Source: Saprospiraceae bacterium (GTDB taxonomy: Bacteria; Bacteroidota; Bacteroidia; Chitinophagales; Saprospiraceae). Taken from it: a DNA stretch of 58,404 bases. The notes under the pieces were generated by a model. It did no database searches, was not told the origin of the DNA, and saw only the letters and a list, made by a program, of their open reading frames with translations. A program made the position numbers and the translations under genes. This document shows positions 9,200 to 17,061 of the stretch, in pieces. The stretch spans positions 1 to 58,404 of the forward strand of contig JAHDCZ010000005.1 in the NCBI GenBank assembly GCA_020629615.1, written 5' to 3'. The stretch's first letter is position 1. Each line of letters begins with the position of its first letter.

Positions 9200-9902
9200 T
9201 AGGTCATTAATATTTTCAACTGGATTTTATTACTTTTCTCAATTATCCATCCGTCTAGGGCGATTTATAAAGCATTTTACTGGATTCTTTTTGGCTTCCG
9301 CCGAATGGAAAAATAATTATAGACCAAGGTATTGGCATGATTGGTTGGCACATTTATTTTTATATGTTCTAGATATCCTTGCTTTTCCAGAAGTATACGA
9401 GCTCACTTTAATGCTTTTCAAATGGAATACAAGAGGGGTAAATCGACGTGAAAAAGAATTGATCCAAAGTGTTTTTGCAGATCATATAGATATACGTAGA
9501 ATCAAATTAGACGATCGAGCCCTGATTGGGCCGAAACGGTTCAAGTTTGCATATGTCTCTTTCAACACCATTAATTATTTTGGAAAACTTCGGGATGAGA
9601 TCTTGATTCATGAGTGTGTTCACATTTGGCAATTTCAAAATTTTGGTTCGATCTATTTATATGAAGCACTGAAAGCTCAACATTCTGAAGAAAAGTATGA
9701 TTACGGAGGTGTCGAAGGGCTCTATGCCACCATGACAAAAGGGGGCAAACTTTTATCCTTTAATTTCGAACAGCAAGGAGATATAATTGAAGATTATTTC
9801 TGTCTGCAGCAAGAATTGGAATATCATGAAAATATCTTGGCAAGACGTATTTATGAATATTATGTCAATCAACTAGATGTTAAATATTATACCAAACCCT
9901 AA
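9192..9902 (+). CDS. Conserved protein with an HExxH motif
   Basis: 236 residues from a TTG start that overlaps the permease gene by 8 bp, so the pair is probably co-translated. The middle holds H140-E-C-V-H144 followed by IWQFQNFGSIY, a zincin-like HExxH helix of the kind also seen in Vgr/DUF4157-type proteins. A possible third ligand is Glu in the acidic region around EEKYDYGGVEG, but I cannot assign it. The N-terminal 60 residues contain aromatic hydrophobic segments (FYYFSQL, WLAHLFLYVL) that could associate with the membrane; no clear signal peptide is seen. Whether it is an active protease is not decided by the sequence. No better start codon is visible. Confidence 0.65.
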   Translation: MIDRSLIFSTGFYYFSQLSIRLGRFIKHFTGFFLASAEWKNNYRPRYWHDWLAHLFLYVLDILAFPEVYELTLMLFKWNTRGVNRREKELIQSVFADHIDIRRIKLDDRALIGPKRFKFAYVSFNTINYFGKLRDEILIHECVHIWQFQNFGSIYLYEALKAQHSEEKYDYGGVEGLYATMTKGGKLLSFNFEQQGDIIEDYFCLQQELEYHENILARRIYEYYVNQLDVKYYTKP

Positions 9903-10158
9903 ATACGGGATGATATCGATTTACACCAGTTGTTCCTCCTGCGTAATGTTGATTAAATGCCGGTGCATCCGTTCTTGCCGGGCTAGATGAAAAAATATTA
10001 GGTAGCACAACCGTTTCAATATTCATGACATTAATATTATTGTCATCAATCCAATTATTCATTCTGGTTAGACAGTTTTCTGTGGGCTCGTATCGTTCGG
10101 ACTGGAAAAAGCCACCTGCCTGAACGAGATTAGGTACGAAATCTTTGAATCTAAGCAT
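9880..10158 (-). CDS. Small conserved hypothetical protein (92 aa)
   Basis: The start was placed at the ATG giving MLRFKDFVPNLVQAGGFF; the frame stays open 54 bp further upstream, but that extension looks non-coding. The protein looks like a family of small bacterial proteins with an LxFKDFVP start, a NVETVVLPNI core and a (F/Y)RVWY end, known to me only as uncharacterised. It is compact, soluble, with no signal peptide and one Cys. Its 3' end overlaps the convergent HExxH gene by 23 bp. The upstream region is shared with corA, whose promoter faces away. Confidence 0.65.
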   Translation of the reverse strand: MLRFKDFVPNLVQAGGFFQSERYEPTENCLTRMNNWIDDNNINVMNIETVVLPNIFSSSPARTDAPAFNQHYAGGTTGVNRYHPVFRVWYNI

Positions 10159-10173
10159 AAGTATGGCGTAATA

Positions 10174-10204
10174 TTTGTCTACTATACAATATATCGTAAG
10201 TTTG
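10174..10204 (+). promoter_or_regulatory. Bacteroidota-type promoter of corA
   Basis: TTTG at 10174-10177, a 19-bp spacer and TAAGTTTG at 10197-10204 match the primary-sigma consensus TTTG-n19-TAnnTTTG exactly. It is the best promoter in the window. Transcription should start near 10210, leaving a leader of roughly 43 nt before the corA ATG at 10254. Confidence 0.7.
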
Positions 10205-10253
10205 CCTACCAAGCAATTATTTCACTAAAAGACTAAAATGGATTCCTCCAGTT

Positions 10254-11204
10254 ATGATTCGGTACTATACTCAAATAGGAAAGAGGGTCAAGGAAGTGAA
10301 TTCCATTTCAAGTGCGCAGTGGATTGATCTTACCAGTCCATTTGAAGCTGATGAATTAGCCAATTTATCAAATGAACTTCAAATTCCTGTAGATTTTATT
10401 ACCGATTCTCTGGATATCGATGAAAGATCGAGGTATGAAAAAGAAGATGAATGTAAATTGATTTTGGTAAATTCTCCATTACTAAATGAACAATCAAAGG
10501 AAAATGAAGCAATCTATTATACCCTGCCTATCGGTATAATTTTCGTTGGAGATCATATATTAACTGTTTCGGCCAAAGAAAATCCGATATTGAACAAATT
10601 CAAAGAATCCAAAGTGAAGAATATGAATATTCTTCATCGACAATGGTTTGCCCTTCAGATCTTTGAACAGAATGTATTTAGTTTTCTTGAATGCTTAAAG
10701 AAATTGAATCTTAAACGAAATCTCATTGAGCAAGAACTATATAATTCCAGTCGTAACAAAGAACTCAGGCAACTCCTACGAATTGAAAAAAGTCTTGTCT
10801 ATTTCGTAAATTCTTTAAGCGCTAATGAATTATTGAAATTAAAGATGAAACGTACCAATTTTTTAGAGGTGCGGGATGTGCAAGAATGTTTTGATCTCTT
10901 TGAGGATATTATCATTGATAATGGACAGGCACTGGAAATGTCAAATGTTTACACCAACATTATTAGTGGAACCATGGAAGCATATGCATCTATTGTATCT
11001 AATAATATGAATGTTTTTATTCATCGACTGACCATTATCACCATCATCTTGATGGTTCCGACTTTGGTTGCCAGTTTTTATGGGATGAATCTTAATCATC
11101 TTCCATTTATCGAAAGTAGGTATGCTTTTTATTACATTATTCTATTTTCCGTCCTTTTGGGGTTTCTTTTAATATGGTTTTTTAGAAGAAATAAACAGCT
11201 GTAA
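10254..11204 (+). CDS. corA: CorA-family divalent cation (magnesium) transporter
   Basis: 316 residues, the usual CorA length. An N-terminal cytoplasmic alpha/beta domain is followed by a long stalk helix and two C-terminal membrane helices. The signature YGMN occurs at 276-279, between the first helix (FIHRLTIITIILMVPTLVAS) and the second (AFYYIILFSVLLGF). The basic tail RRNKQL follows the second helix, as in the pentameric Mg2+/Co2+ channels. The gene is monocistronic behind a consensus promoter. No riboswitch is apparent in the short leader. Zn2+ efflux (ZntB-like) cannot be excluded, but the sequence favours CorA. Confidence 0.9.
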   Translation: MIRYYTQIGKRVKEVNSISSAQWIDLTSPFEADELANLSNELQIPVDFITDSLDIDERSRYEKEDECKLILVNSPLLNEQSKENEAIYYTLPIGIIFVGDHILTVSAKENPILNKFKESKVKNMNILHRQWFALQIFEQNVFSFLECLKKLNLKRNLIEQELYNSSRNKELRQLLRIEKSLVYFVNSLSANELLKLKMKRTNFLEVRDVQECFDLFEDIIIDNGQALEMSNVYTNIISGTMEAYASIVSNNMNVFIHRLTIITIILMVPTLVASFYGMNLNHLPFIESRYAFYYIILFSVLLGFLLIWFFRRNKQL

Positions 11205-11315
11205 TAAATAATCTTTCATTGAAAATTTATTGATCTGTTTTCAGAAATGATTGAGTTATAAACATTTATAATTTTAACAAAAATCATATTACACTGATTT
11301 ATAATATGTTATGAC

Positions 11316-11340
11316 AGTTATCCACATTTTGTGGATAACT
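11316..11340. promoter_or_regulatory. Perfect inverted pair of DnaA boxes upstream of nrdB
   Basis: AGTTATCCACA at 11316-11326 and its exact reverse complement TGTGGATAACT at 11330-11340 are separated by TTT. Each arm contains the consensus DnaA box TTATCCACA (11318-11326 on plus; 11330-11338 on minus). A weaker box, TTATAAACA (one mismatch), lies at 11256-11264. In E. coli, DnaA binds boxes in the nrdAB promoter and ties dNTP supply to replication. The position, about 250 bp before nrdB, fits such a control. No T-run follows, so an intrinsic terminator is unlikely. Confidence 0.65.
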
Positions 11341-11481
11341 TAAAGAATATATTATGAATAATTCTTATTTAATTTGTGTTGTTATTGGAGACGAAGAGAC
11401 GATGATCAAAACGAAAATCAACCTCTATTAAATATCCCTTTAATAGTTAAAAACTAATTACTTATACATCAAGTGAAGAAT

Positions 11482-11499
11482 TATATGTAAAAACATATA
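11482..11499. promoter_or_regulatory. Inverted repeat upstream of nrdB (7-4-7)
   Basis: TATATGT AAAA ACATATA is a perfect inverted repeat about 50 bp upstream of the likely transcription start of nrdB. Its half-sites resemble those of the palindrome at 11538-11560, so both could be bound by one regulator. It does not match the NrdR box consensus well. Confidence 0.4.
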
Positions 11500-11529
11500 C
11501 AGAAATTAGTCGCTTTGATTTTAAAAATA

Positions 11530-11537
11530 TATTTTTG
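11530..11537 (+). promoter_or_regulatory. Probable -7 box of the nrdBA promoter
   Basis: TATTTTTG matches TAnnTTTG in full. The only nearby TTTG upstream (11514-11517) is 12 bp away instead of 19, so the -33 element is poor, as expected for a regulated promoter. Transcription would start near 11543, giving a leader of about 47 nt. Confidence 0.45.
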
Positions 11538-11560
11538 ACATATATGTGAAATTCACATAT
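11538..11560. promoter_or_regulatory. Palindromic operator candidate at the nrdB transcription start
   Basis: Two palindromes overlap here: ACATATATGT (11538-11547) and ATATGTGAA-A-TTCACATAT (11542-11560, 9-bp perfect arms around one base). They sit directly downstream of the -7 box, at the predicted transcription start, the classic place for a repressor site. The same DNA contains an in-frame GTG (11546) that would extend nrdB; the palindrome explains these bases better than coding does. Confidence 0.5.
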
Positions 11561-11590
11561 GAGTCCACTGAACTATCTAACCAATTGACA

Positions 11591-12580
11591 ATGAGTGAAA
11601 TCAAGAACACAACGCAAGAACCCATCTTAAGAGAGAACCCAAACAGGTTTGTTTTATTCCCCATACAACATGACGATATTTGGGCTTTTTATAAGAAAGC
11701 TGAAGCATCATTTTGGACTGCGGAAGAAATTGATTTGCATCAAGACTTATCGGACTGGGAAAATAAATTGAATGATAATGAGAAACATTTCATTAAACAT
11801 GTTTTAGCATTTTTTGCTGCAAGTGATGGTATTGTAAATGAGAATCTTGCTGAAAACATGGTTAACGAAGCACAATATACAGAGGCTAAGTTTTTCTATG
11901 GATTTCAAATCATGATGGAAAATATCCATTCAGAGACGTATTCGCTTTTAATTGACACTTATATAAAAGATAATAAAGAGAAAGATTATTTATTCAATGC
12001 TATTGAGAATTTACCTTGTGTAAAGAAAAAAGCAGATTGGGCTTTGCGATGGATTGAAGATGCCAGCTTCGCAGAAAGATTAATTGCTTTTGCCGCTGTA
12101 GAAGGTATTTTCTTTTCTGGATCTTTCTGCTCCATCTTTTGGTTGAAGAAAAGAGGGCTCATGCCGGGACTTTCATTTTCAAACGAGTTGATTTCTAGAG
12201 ACGAAGGGATGCACTGTGATTTTGCATGTCTTCTTTATAATTCTCATATCGAGAATAAACTTTCAAAAGAAACGATTAAAACTATTATCACTGATGCCGT
12301 TACTATAGAGAAAGAATTTGTAACAGAGTCTATTCCGGTTAACTTGATCGGAATGAACGCAGAACTAATGTGTGAATACATTGAGTTTGTGGCTGACAGA
12401 TTGCTTGTATCCTTAGGGAATGAAAAAGTGTATAATGTCAAAAATCCATTTCCTTGGATGGATTTGATTTCATTACAAGGTAAAACCAATTTCTTTGAAA
12501 AGAGAGTAGGTGATTACCAAAAGTCTGGAGTACTTGCTGATTCAGATAAGCAAGTATTCTCCTTAGACGAGGATTTCTAA
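11591..12580 (+). CDS. nrdB: Ribonucleotide reductase class Ia, beta subunit
   Basis: 329 residues from ATG at 11591. An in-frame GTG at 11546 was rejected because it lies in a palindrome at the predicted transcription start. The diiron and radical residues are all visible: D79 (AASDG), E110 and H113 (ENIHSETY), radical Y117, E171 (VEGIFF), E205 and H208 (DEGMH). The sequence resembles eukaryote-type R2. The C-terminal tail VFSLDEDF is the peptide that docks into the alpha subunit. It supplies the tyrosyl radical for reduction of ribonucleotides to deoxyribonucleotides. nrdA follows after 88 bp. Confidence 0.95.
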   Translation: MSEIKNTTQEPILRENPNRFVLFPIQHDDIWAFYKKAEASFWTAEEIDLHQDLSDWENKLNDNEKHFIKHVLAFFAASDGIVNENLAENMVNEAQYTEAKFFYGFQIMMENIHSETYSLLIDTYIKDNKEKDYLFNAIENLPCVKKKADWALRWIEDASFAERLIAFAAVEGIFFSGSFCSIFWLKKRGLMPGLSFSNELISRDEGMHCDFACLLYNSHIENKLSKETIKTIITDAVTIEKEFVTESIPVNLIGMNAELMCEYIEFVADRLLVSLGNEKVYNVKNPFPWMDLISLQGKTNFFEKRVGDYQKSGVLADSDKQVFSLDEDF

Positions 12581-12668
12581 GTTTCCCAAAACTGAGAACA
12601 TCCCCCAACTGAGAAGACAGTAAGAGATAAGACGTACTACATTTTTAAACCCCCTCAAGTGTAAAAAT

Positions 12669-15020
12669 ATGCAGGTAATAAAAAGAAATGGCAAGCGCGA
12701 GCAGGTGAGCTTCGACAAAATCACCGCAAGAATTAAAAAATTATGTTACGGTTTAGACTCAAAGTATATTGAGCCTTTAGAAATCGCCAAAAAGGTGATT
12801 CAAGGATTATTTGATGGGGTAACAACCACTGAATTGGATAATCTCGCAGCAGAAACTTCAGCTGCTATGGCAGCAAAGCATCCGCAATATGCATTATTAG
12901 CGGCGAGAATTGCTGTTTCAAATCTTCACAAAAATACCAATAAGTCTTTTTCAGAGACAATGACTGCCTTGTATAACTACATCGATCCAATGACAGGAGA
13001 AAAAGCAGGTCTTATAGGGGATGAAACTATGCAGACTATTAAAGAAAATGCTGATAGAATAGATTCAGCGATAATCTATGATAGGGACTTTACTTTTGAT
13101 TTCTTCGGTTTTAAAACTATGGAGAGATCCTACTTGTTGAAAATGGATGGCAAAGTAGTTGAACGTCCTCAGCATATGCTGATGAGAGCAGCCGTAGGAA
13201 TACATGGGGCTGATGTAGATGCTGCAATAGAAACTTATAATCTAATGTCCGATAAGTGGTTTATTCACGCTACTCCTACTTTGTTTAATGCTGGAACTCC
13301 TAAACCTCAGTTGTCTTCATGTTTTTTGTTAAGTATGACAGAGGACAGTATTTCGGGAATTTTTGATACGTTAACTCGATGTGCCAAAATATCTCAATCG
13401 GCAGGAGGTATTGGTTTGAGCGTTCATAATGTAAGAGCAAAAGGAAGCTATATTAAAGGGACTGGAGGAACATCTAATGGTATTGTTCCAATGCTGAAGG
13501 TGTTTAATGACACCGCAAGATATGTGGATCAAGGTGGAGGGAAGAGAAAAGGTGCTTTTGCGGTTTACATCGAACCTTGGCATGCCGATATTCATGATTT
13601 CTTAGATCTTAAAAAGAATCATGGAAAAGAAGAAATGAGAGCAAGAGACTTATTTTATGCGATGTGGATTCCGGATTTATTTATGCAGCGAGTGAAAGAT
13701 AATGGTGAATGGTCTTTATTCTGTCCAAATGAAGCCCCAAATCTTCACGAAACTTATGGAGGTGAGTTTGAAGCCTTATATCATAAATATGAACAAGAAG
13801 GTAGAGCTAGAAAAACAGTAAAAGCTCAAGATCTTTGGTTTTCTATACTTGAGGCACAAATAGAAACTGGTACTCCGTACATCTTGTACAAAGATGCATG
13901 CAATAAAAAATCAAATCAGAAAAACCTAGGTACCATCAAGTCGAGTAATCTATGTACAGAAATAATTGAATACACAGATAAAGACGAAGTAGCGGTATGT
14001 AACCTTGCATCAATCTCACTACCAAAATATGTTGATACTTCTTCAAAGAAATTCGATTTCGAAAAGTTAGAAGAAATCACACGGGTCATTACTCGAAACT
14101 TAAATAAGATCATCGACATAAACTATTATCCTATTAAAGAAGCGGAAAATTCTAACTTCCGTCATCGTCCAATTGGGATTGGTGTACAAGGATTAGCAGA
14201 TGCCTTTATGATGATGCGTCATGCATTCGATAGTCCAGAAGCCATGCAATTGAACAAAGATATCTTTGAGACTATCTATTATGCCGCTGTGTCAGAATCT
14301 TGCGAATTAGCTAAGAAATATGGAGCATATAAGACGTTTAAAGGATCTCCAGCAAGTAAGGGAATTTTACAGTTTGATATGTGGGATGTCACACCTTCTA
14401 ATCGCTATGATTGGGATACTTTGAAAAAAGAAGTTAAAAAGAATGGAATGAGAAACAGTTTGCTTTTGGCACCAATGCCAACGGCTTCAACCTCTCAAAT
14501 TTTAGGTAACAATGAATGCTTTGAGCCTTATACTTCAAATATTTATTCAAGAAGAACTTTATCAGGCGAATATATTGTTGTCAATAAGCATTTACTCAAT
14601 GATCTTACAAAGCTTAATCTGTGGAACGATGAAATGAAGGAGCAATTAATGGCAAATAATGGCTCTGTTCAAGATATGGATATTCCTGATGAACTGAAAT
14701 CTTTATACAAAACAGTTTGGGAATTGAGCCAAAAGACAATAATAGATCAAGCTGCTGATCGAGGAGCTTATATATGTCAAAGTCAAAGCCTAAATCTTTT
14801 TGTGGATAATCCGAATTTTGGAAAATTAAGTTCAATGCATTTCTATGCTTGGAAGAAAGGATTAAAAACAGGAATGTACTACCTCAGATCTAAAGCAGCA
14901 GTTGATCCAATTAAATTTACTTTGAGTTCTAAACATCAAACAAAATTTGCTGGAACGCAAGAAGTTGAAGAAGGAGCCGTATGTACAATGGAAGAAGGAT
15001 GTATCAGTTGCTCGGGTTAA
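12669..15020 (+). CDS. nrdA: Ribonucleotide reductase class Ia, alpha subunit
   Basis: 783 residues. Residues 1-95 form an ATP-cone ([16 protein letters not shown]), the site where ATP/dATP switches activity. Active-site residues are C218 (QLSSCF), the thiyl-radical loop N427-x-C429-x-E431 (NLCTE) and C444 (VAVCNL), the redox partner of C218. The tail ends with a C778-x-x-C781 pair that passes electrons from thioredoxin or glutaredoxin; trxB lies 15 kb away. It forms the catalytic subunit with NrdB. A strong hairpin terminator follows 21 bp after the stop. Confidence 0.95.
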   Translation: MQVIKRNGKREQVSFDKITARIKKLCYGLDSKYIEPLEIAKKVIQGLFDGVTTTELDNLAAETSAAMAAKHPQYALLAARIAVSNLHKNTNKSFSETMTALYNYIDPMTGEKAGLIGDETMQTIKENADRIDSAIIYDRDFTFDFFGFKTMERSYLLKMDGKVVERPQHMLMRAAVGIHGADVDAAIETYNLMSDKWFIHATPTLFNAGTPKPQLSSCFLLSMTEDSISGIFDTLTRCAKISQSAGGIGLSVHNVRAKGSYIKGTGGTSNGIVPMLKVFNDTARYVDQGGGKRKGAFAVYIEPWHADIHDFLDLKKNHGKEEMRARDLFYAMWIPDLFMQRVKDNGEWSLFCPNEAPNLHETYGGEFEALYHKYEQEGRARKTVKAQDLWFSILEAQIETGTPYILYKDACNKKSNQKNLGTIKSSNLCTEIIEYTDKDEVAVCNLASISLPKYVDTSSKKFDFEKLEEITRVITRNLNKIIDINYYPIKEAENSNFRHRPIGIGVQGLADAFMMMRHAFDSPEAMQLNKDIFETIYYAAVSESCELAKKYGAYKTFKGSPASKGILQFDMWDVTPSNRYDWDTLKKEVKKNGMRNSLLLAPMPTASTSQILGNNECFEPYTSNIYSRRTLSGEYIVVNKHLLNDLTKLNLWNDEMKEQLMANNGSVQDMDIPDELKSLYKTVWELSQKTIIDQAADRGAYICQSQSLNLFVDNPNFGKLSSMHFYAWKKGLKTGMYYLRSKAAVDPIKFTLSSKHQTKFAGTQEVEEGAVCTMEEGCISCSG

Positions 15021-15041
15021 TTGAAATTAAATTGATTATAT

Positions 15042-15070
15042 AAGGGTTGCCATTTAGGTAACCCTTTTTT
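15042..15070 (+). terminator. Rho-independent terminator of nrdBA
   Basis: AAGGGTTGCC (15042-15051), a 5-nt loop and GGTAACCCTT form a 10-bp stem with one G-U pair, running into a T-run at 15065-15070. It lies between the convergent nrdA and sirtuin genes. Confidence 0.85.
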
Positions 15071-15081
15071 GTACCAGATTC

Positions 15082-15774
15082 TTAATTAATCAAGAGTTGT
15101 TCTACAAGCTCTGTTAATCCTTTACCTGCCTTTTCTCTAATAATGGTTAAATTTTTCATGTTTGAAAGTTCAAAGCTAGTTCCAGGATTAGGATCAACAT
15201 AATACATAGGAATGTTTGCGGGAGCATAAGCCATCAGACTAGCAGCCGGGTAAACTTGTAACGAAGTTCCTACAATAATTAATAAATCGGCTAAGCGACA
15301 AATTTCTCTACTTGGTTCTATCATTGGGACTGCCTCACCAAACCAAACAATGTGTGGTCGGAGTTGAGATCCTTTATCACAATTTTGACCTAGAATCAAA
15401 TCTTCATCCCAATCGTAAATCAATAAGGGATCAATTGTACTTCTTACTTTTTTTAATTCTCCATGGAGGTGAATAATATTACGGCTGCCCGCTCTTTCGT
15501 GTAAATCATCTACGTTTTGTGTAATGATGTTTACAGAGAATTTTTCTTCTAAACGAACCAATGCTTTATGACCATCGTTGGGAGATACCTCAAATAATTG
15601 TTTTCTTCTCTGATTGTAAAAATCAAGAACAAGGGCCGGATTCCTTTGCCAAGCCTCTGGTGTCGCTACTTCCATGACATCATGACCTTCCCATAAACCA
15701 TCTGCATCTCGAAAGGTTTTAATGCCACTTTCTGCACTAATCCCAGCTCCTGATAAAACAACAATATTTTTCAT
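15082..15774 (-). CDS. cobB: Sir2-family NAD-dependent protein deacylase
   Basis: 230 residues, the length of bacterial class III sirtuins. NAD-binding motifs GAGISAESGIKTFRD (9-23) and TQNVDDLHERAG (85-96) are present, with catalytic H104 (HLHGE) and the late motifs WFGE and VGTSLQVYPA. Y53xxR56 (FYNQRR) matches the Tyr/Arg pair that selects succinyl- or malonyl-lysine in SIRT5 and CobB, so desuccinylase activity is likely. The four zinc cysteines of most sirtuins are absent: only C132 remains in that region. It lies convergent to nrdA and 79 bp from the divergent CoA-transferase gene. The symbol follows the family. Confidence 0.85.
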   Translation of the reverse strand: MKNIVVLSGAGISAESGIKTFRDADGLWEGHDVMEVATPEAWQRNPALVLDFYNQRRKQLFEVSPNDGHKALVRLEEKFSVNIITQNVDDLHERAGSRNIIHLHGELKKVRSTIDPLLIYDWDEDLILGQNCDKGSQLRPHIVWFGEAVPMIEPSREICRLADLLIIVGTSLQVYPAASLMAYAPANIPMYYVDPNPGTSFELSNMKNLTIIREKAGKGLTELVEQLLIN

Positions 15775-15806
15775 GTCAGAGAATAATTTTCAACGAAGAT
15801 AAATGA

Positions 15807-15814
15807 TACTTTTG
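15807..15814 (+). promoter_or_regulatory. Probable -7 box upstream of the CaiB/BaiF gene
   Basis: TACTTTTG matches TAnnTTTG and ends 39 bp before the ATG at 15854. A T-run at 15787-15790 could be a weak -33 element at 16 bp spacing. Confidence 0.35.
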
Positions 15815-15853
15815 ATCCTAAAGTAAAATATAAATCAGGATATCTGTCTAACT

Positions 15854-16921
15854 ATGGGAAATAGAACTCAACCAATATTTTCAGAATTGAAAGTTCTCGA
15901 ACTCTCCAGCGTTCTTGCCGGTCCTCTCGCTGGTAGTTTTTTTGCTGAATTAGGAGCAGAGGTGATTAAAGTAGAAAATAAAAGAACTGAAGGCGATGTC
16001 ACAAGAAAATGGAAACTCAGTTCAGAACCTGAAGGCTTGAGTTCCTATTATCATTCTGCAAACTGGGGAAAAGAATCAATTTTTTTAGACTTTTCTGATG
16101 ATCAAGATTTGAAGAGATTATTGAATCTGATCAAGAGTGCTGATATTGTAATCTCCAATTATCTCAACAAAACCAAGCTGAAATTCAATTTGACCTACGA
16201 TGACTTCTACAAGTTGAATGAAAAAATTATTCTAATTGAATTGTTTGCATATGACAATGAAGATCAAAGACCTGGATTTGATGTCGTTATGCAAGCTGAA
16301 ACGGGATTCATGTTTATGACTGGATCAGAAAAAGGTCCTCCGCTTAAAATACCAATTGCTATGATCGATTTGGTGGCTTCACATCAAATCAAAGAAGCTG
16401 CTTTGATTGCTTTGTTGAAACGCGAGCGTTTTGACGAGGGGAGTCATATAGAAGTTTCATTATTTCAATCTGGAATTTCTGCTTTAATTAATCAAGCTAC
16501 AAATTACCTAATCGCAGAAGTAATTCCTCAGAAAATAGGTTCCAAACATCCTAATATTGCACCTTATGGAGATGTGTTTTATTCTTTAAATCAAAAACCG
16601 TTTGTACTCGCAGTAGGTAGTGATCAACAATTTTTAAATCTTAATTCTTGGGTCAATTTTGAACCAGAAATGCTAGAGCTCTTTCTCACCAATGAACAAA
16701 GAATACGGCACCGAGATTTGTTGAATGAAAAGCTGACAAATTTCTTTCAACAATATTCTAAACAGGAGATAGAAGAAAGATTGAAAGCGCAAAAAGTTCC
16801 TTATGGATTCATTTTGTCACTTGATGAAGTTTTTCAAAATCCCTTGGCACGCAAAATGCTCATTGAACATGAAAACGGTCATAAAAGTGTAAGTAACATA
16901 GCCTTCAATATCAAAAAGTAA
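15854..16921 (+). CDS. CaiB/BaiF family (class III) CoA-transferase
   Basis: 355 residues. The N-terminus has the family signature VLELSSVLAGPLAGSFFAEL followed by GAEVIKVEN. The catalytic Asp is probably the one in AMIDLVASHQIKEAAL, the position that forms the mixed anhydride in formyl-CoA and carnitine CoA-transferases. The C-terminal segment with VPYGFILSLDEVFQNP closes the interlocked dimer fold. It moves CoA between carboxylic acids; the substrate is not evident and no acyl-CoA pathway genes are adjacent. At 355 residues it is a little shorter than the usual 380-430. Confidence 0.85.
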   Translation: MGNRTQPIFSELKVLELSSVLAGPLAGSFFAELGAEVIKVENKRTEGDVTRKWKLSSEPEGLSSYYHSANWGKESIFLDFSDDQDLKRLLNLIKSADIVISNYLNKTKLKFNLTYDDFYKLNEKIILIELFAYDNEDQRPGFDVVMQAETGFMFMTGSEKGPPLKIPIAMIDLVASHQIKEAALIALLKRERFDEGSHIEVSLFQSGISALINQATNYLIAEVIPQKIGSKHPNIAPYGDVFYSLNQKPFVLAVGSDQQFLNLNSWVNFEPEMLELFLTNEQRIRHRDLLNEKLTNFFQQYSKQEIEERLKAQKVPYGFILSLDEVFQNPLARKMLIEHENGHKSVSNIAFNIKK

Positions 16922-16981
16922 GATGCTCTTTCTTTCATAAATTCAATTTTGTAGTACAGTTTTTGCATAGTTAAAGCTTAA

Positions 16982-17040
16982 GTAATACGGGCTAACTGAT
17001 TGGAAATCAATATATTCTAAATCAGTTGAATATGTATTAC
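16982..17040 (+). other. Nested inverted repeats in the leader of the porP/sprF-like gene
   Basis: Outer arms GTAATAC (16982-16988) and GTATTAC (17034-17040) enclose inner arms AACTGATT (16994-17001) and AATCAGTT (17020-17027). The nesting allows one long imperfect hairpin ending 21 bp before the TTG start. No T-run follows directly, so a terminator is unlikely. A structured 5' leader or a compound operator are both possible. Confidence 0.4.
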
Positions 17041-17061
17041 GAAATTATTTAATATCAAAAA

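Noticed and set aside
11316-11340. Intrinsic terminator of corA
   Set aside because: The 11-bp arms could form a hairpin, but it is over 110 bp after the stop and no T-run follows.
11482-11560. NrdR boxes
   Set aside because: The palindromes share only the central AT core with the NrdR consensus; the flanking ACAC/GTGT is missing.
11546-11590. GTG start extending nrdB by 15 codons
   Set aside because: It lies inside a perfect palindrome at the predicted transcription start; the ATG at 11591 gives the normal NrdB N-terminus.
11205-11590. Replication origin suggested by the DnaA boxes and AT-rich DNA
   Set aside because: Only two good boxes, no dnaA, dnaN or gidA-type neighbours, and nrdB directly downstream makes gene control more likely. 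A GC-skew plot of the whole chromosome would decide.
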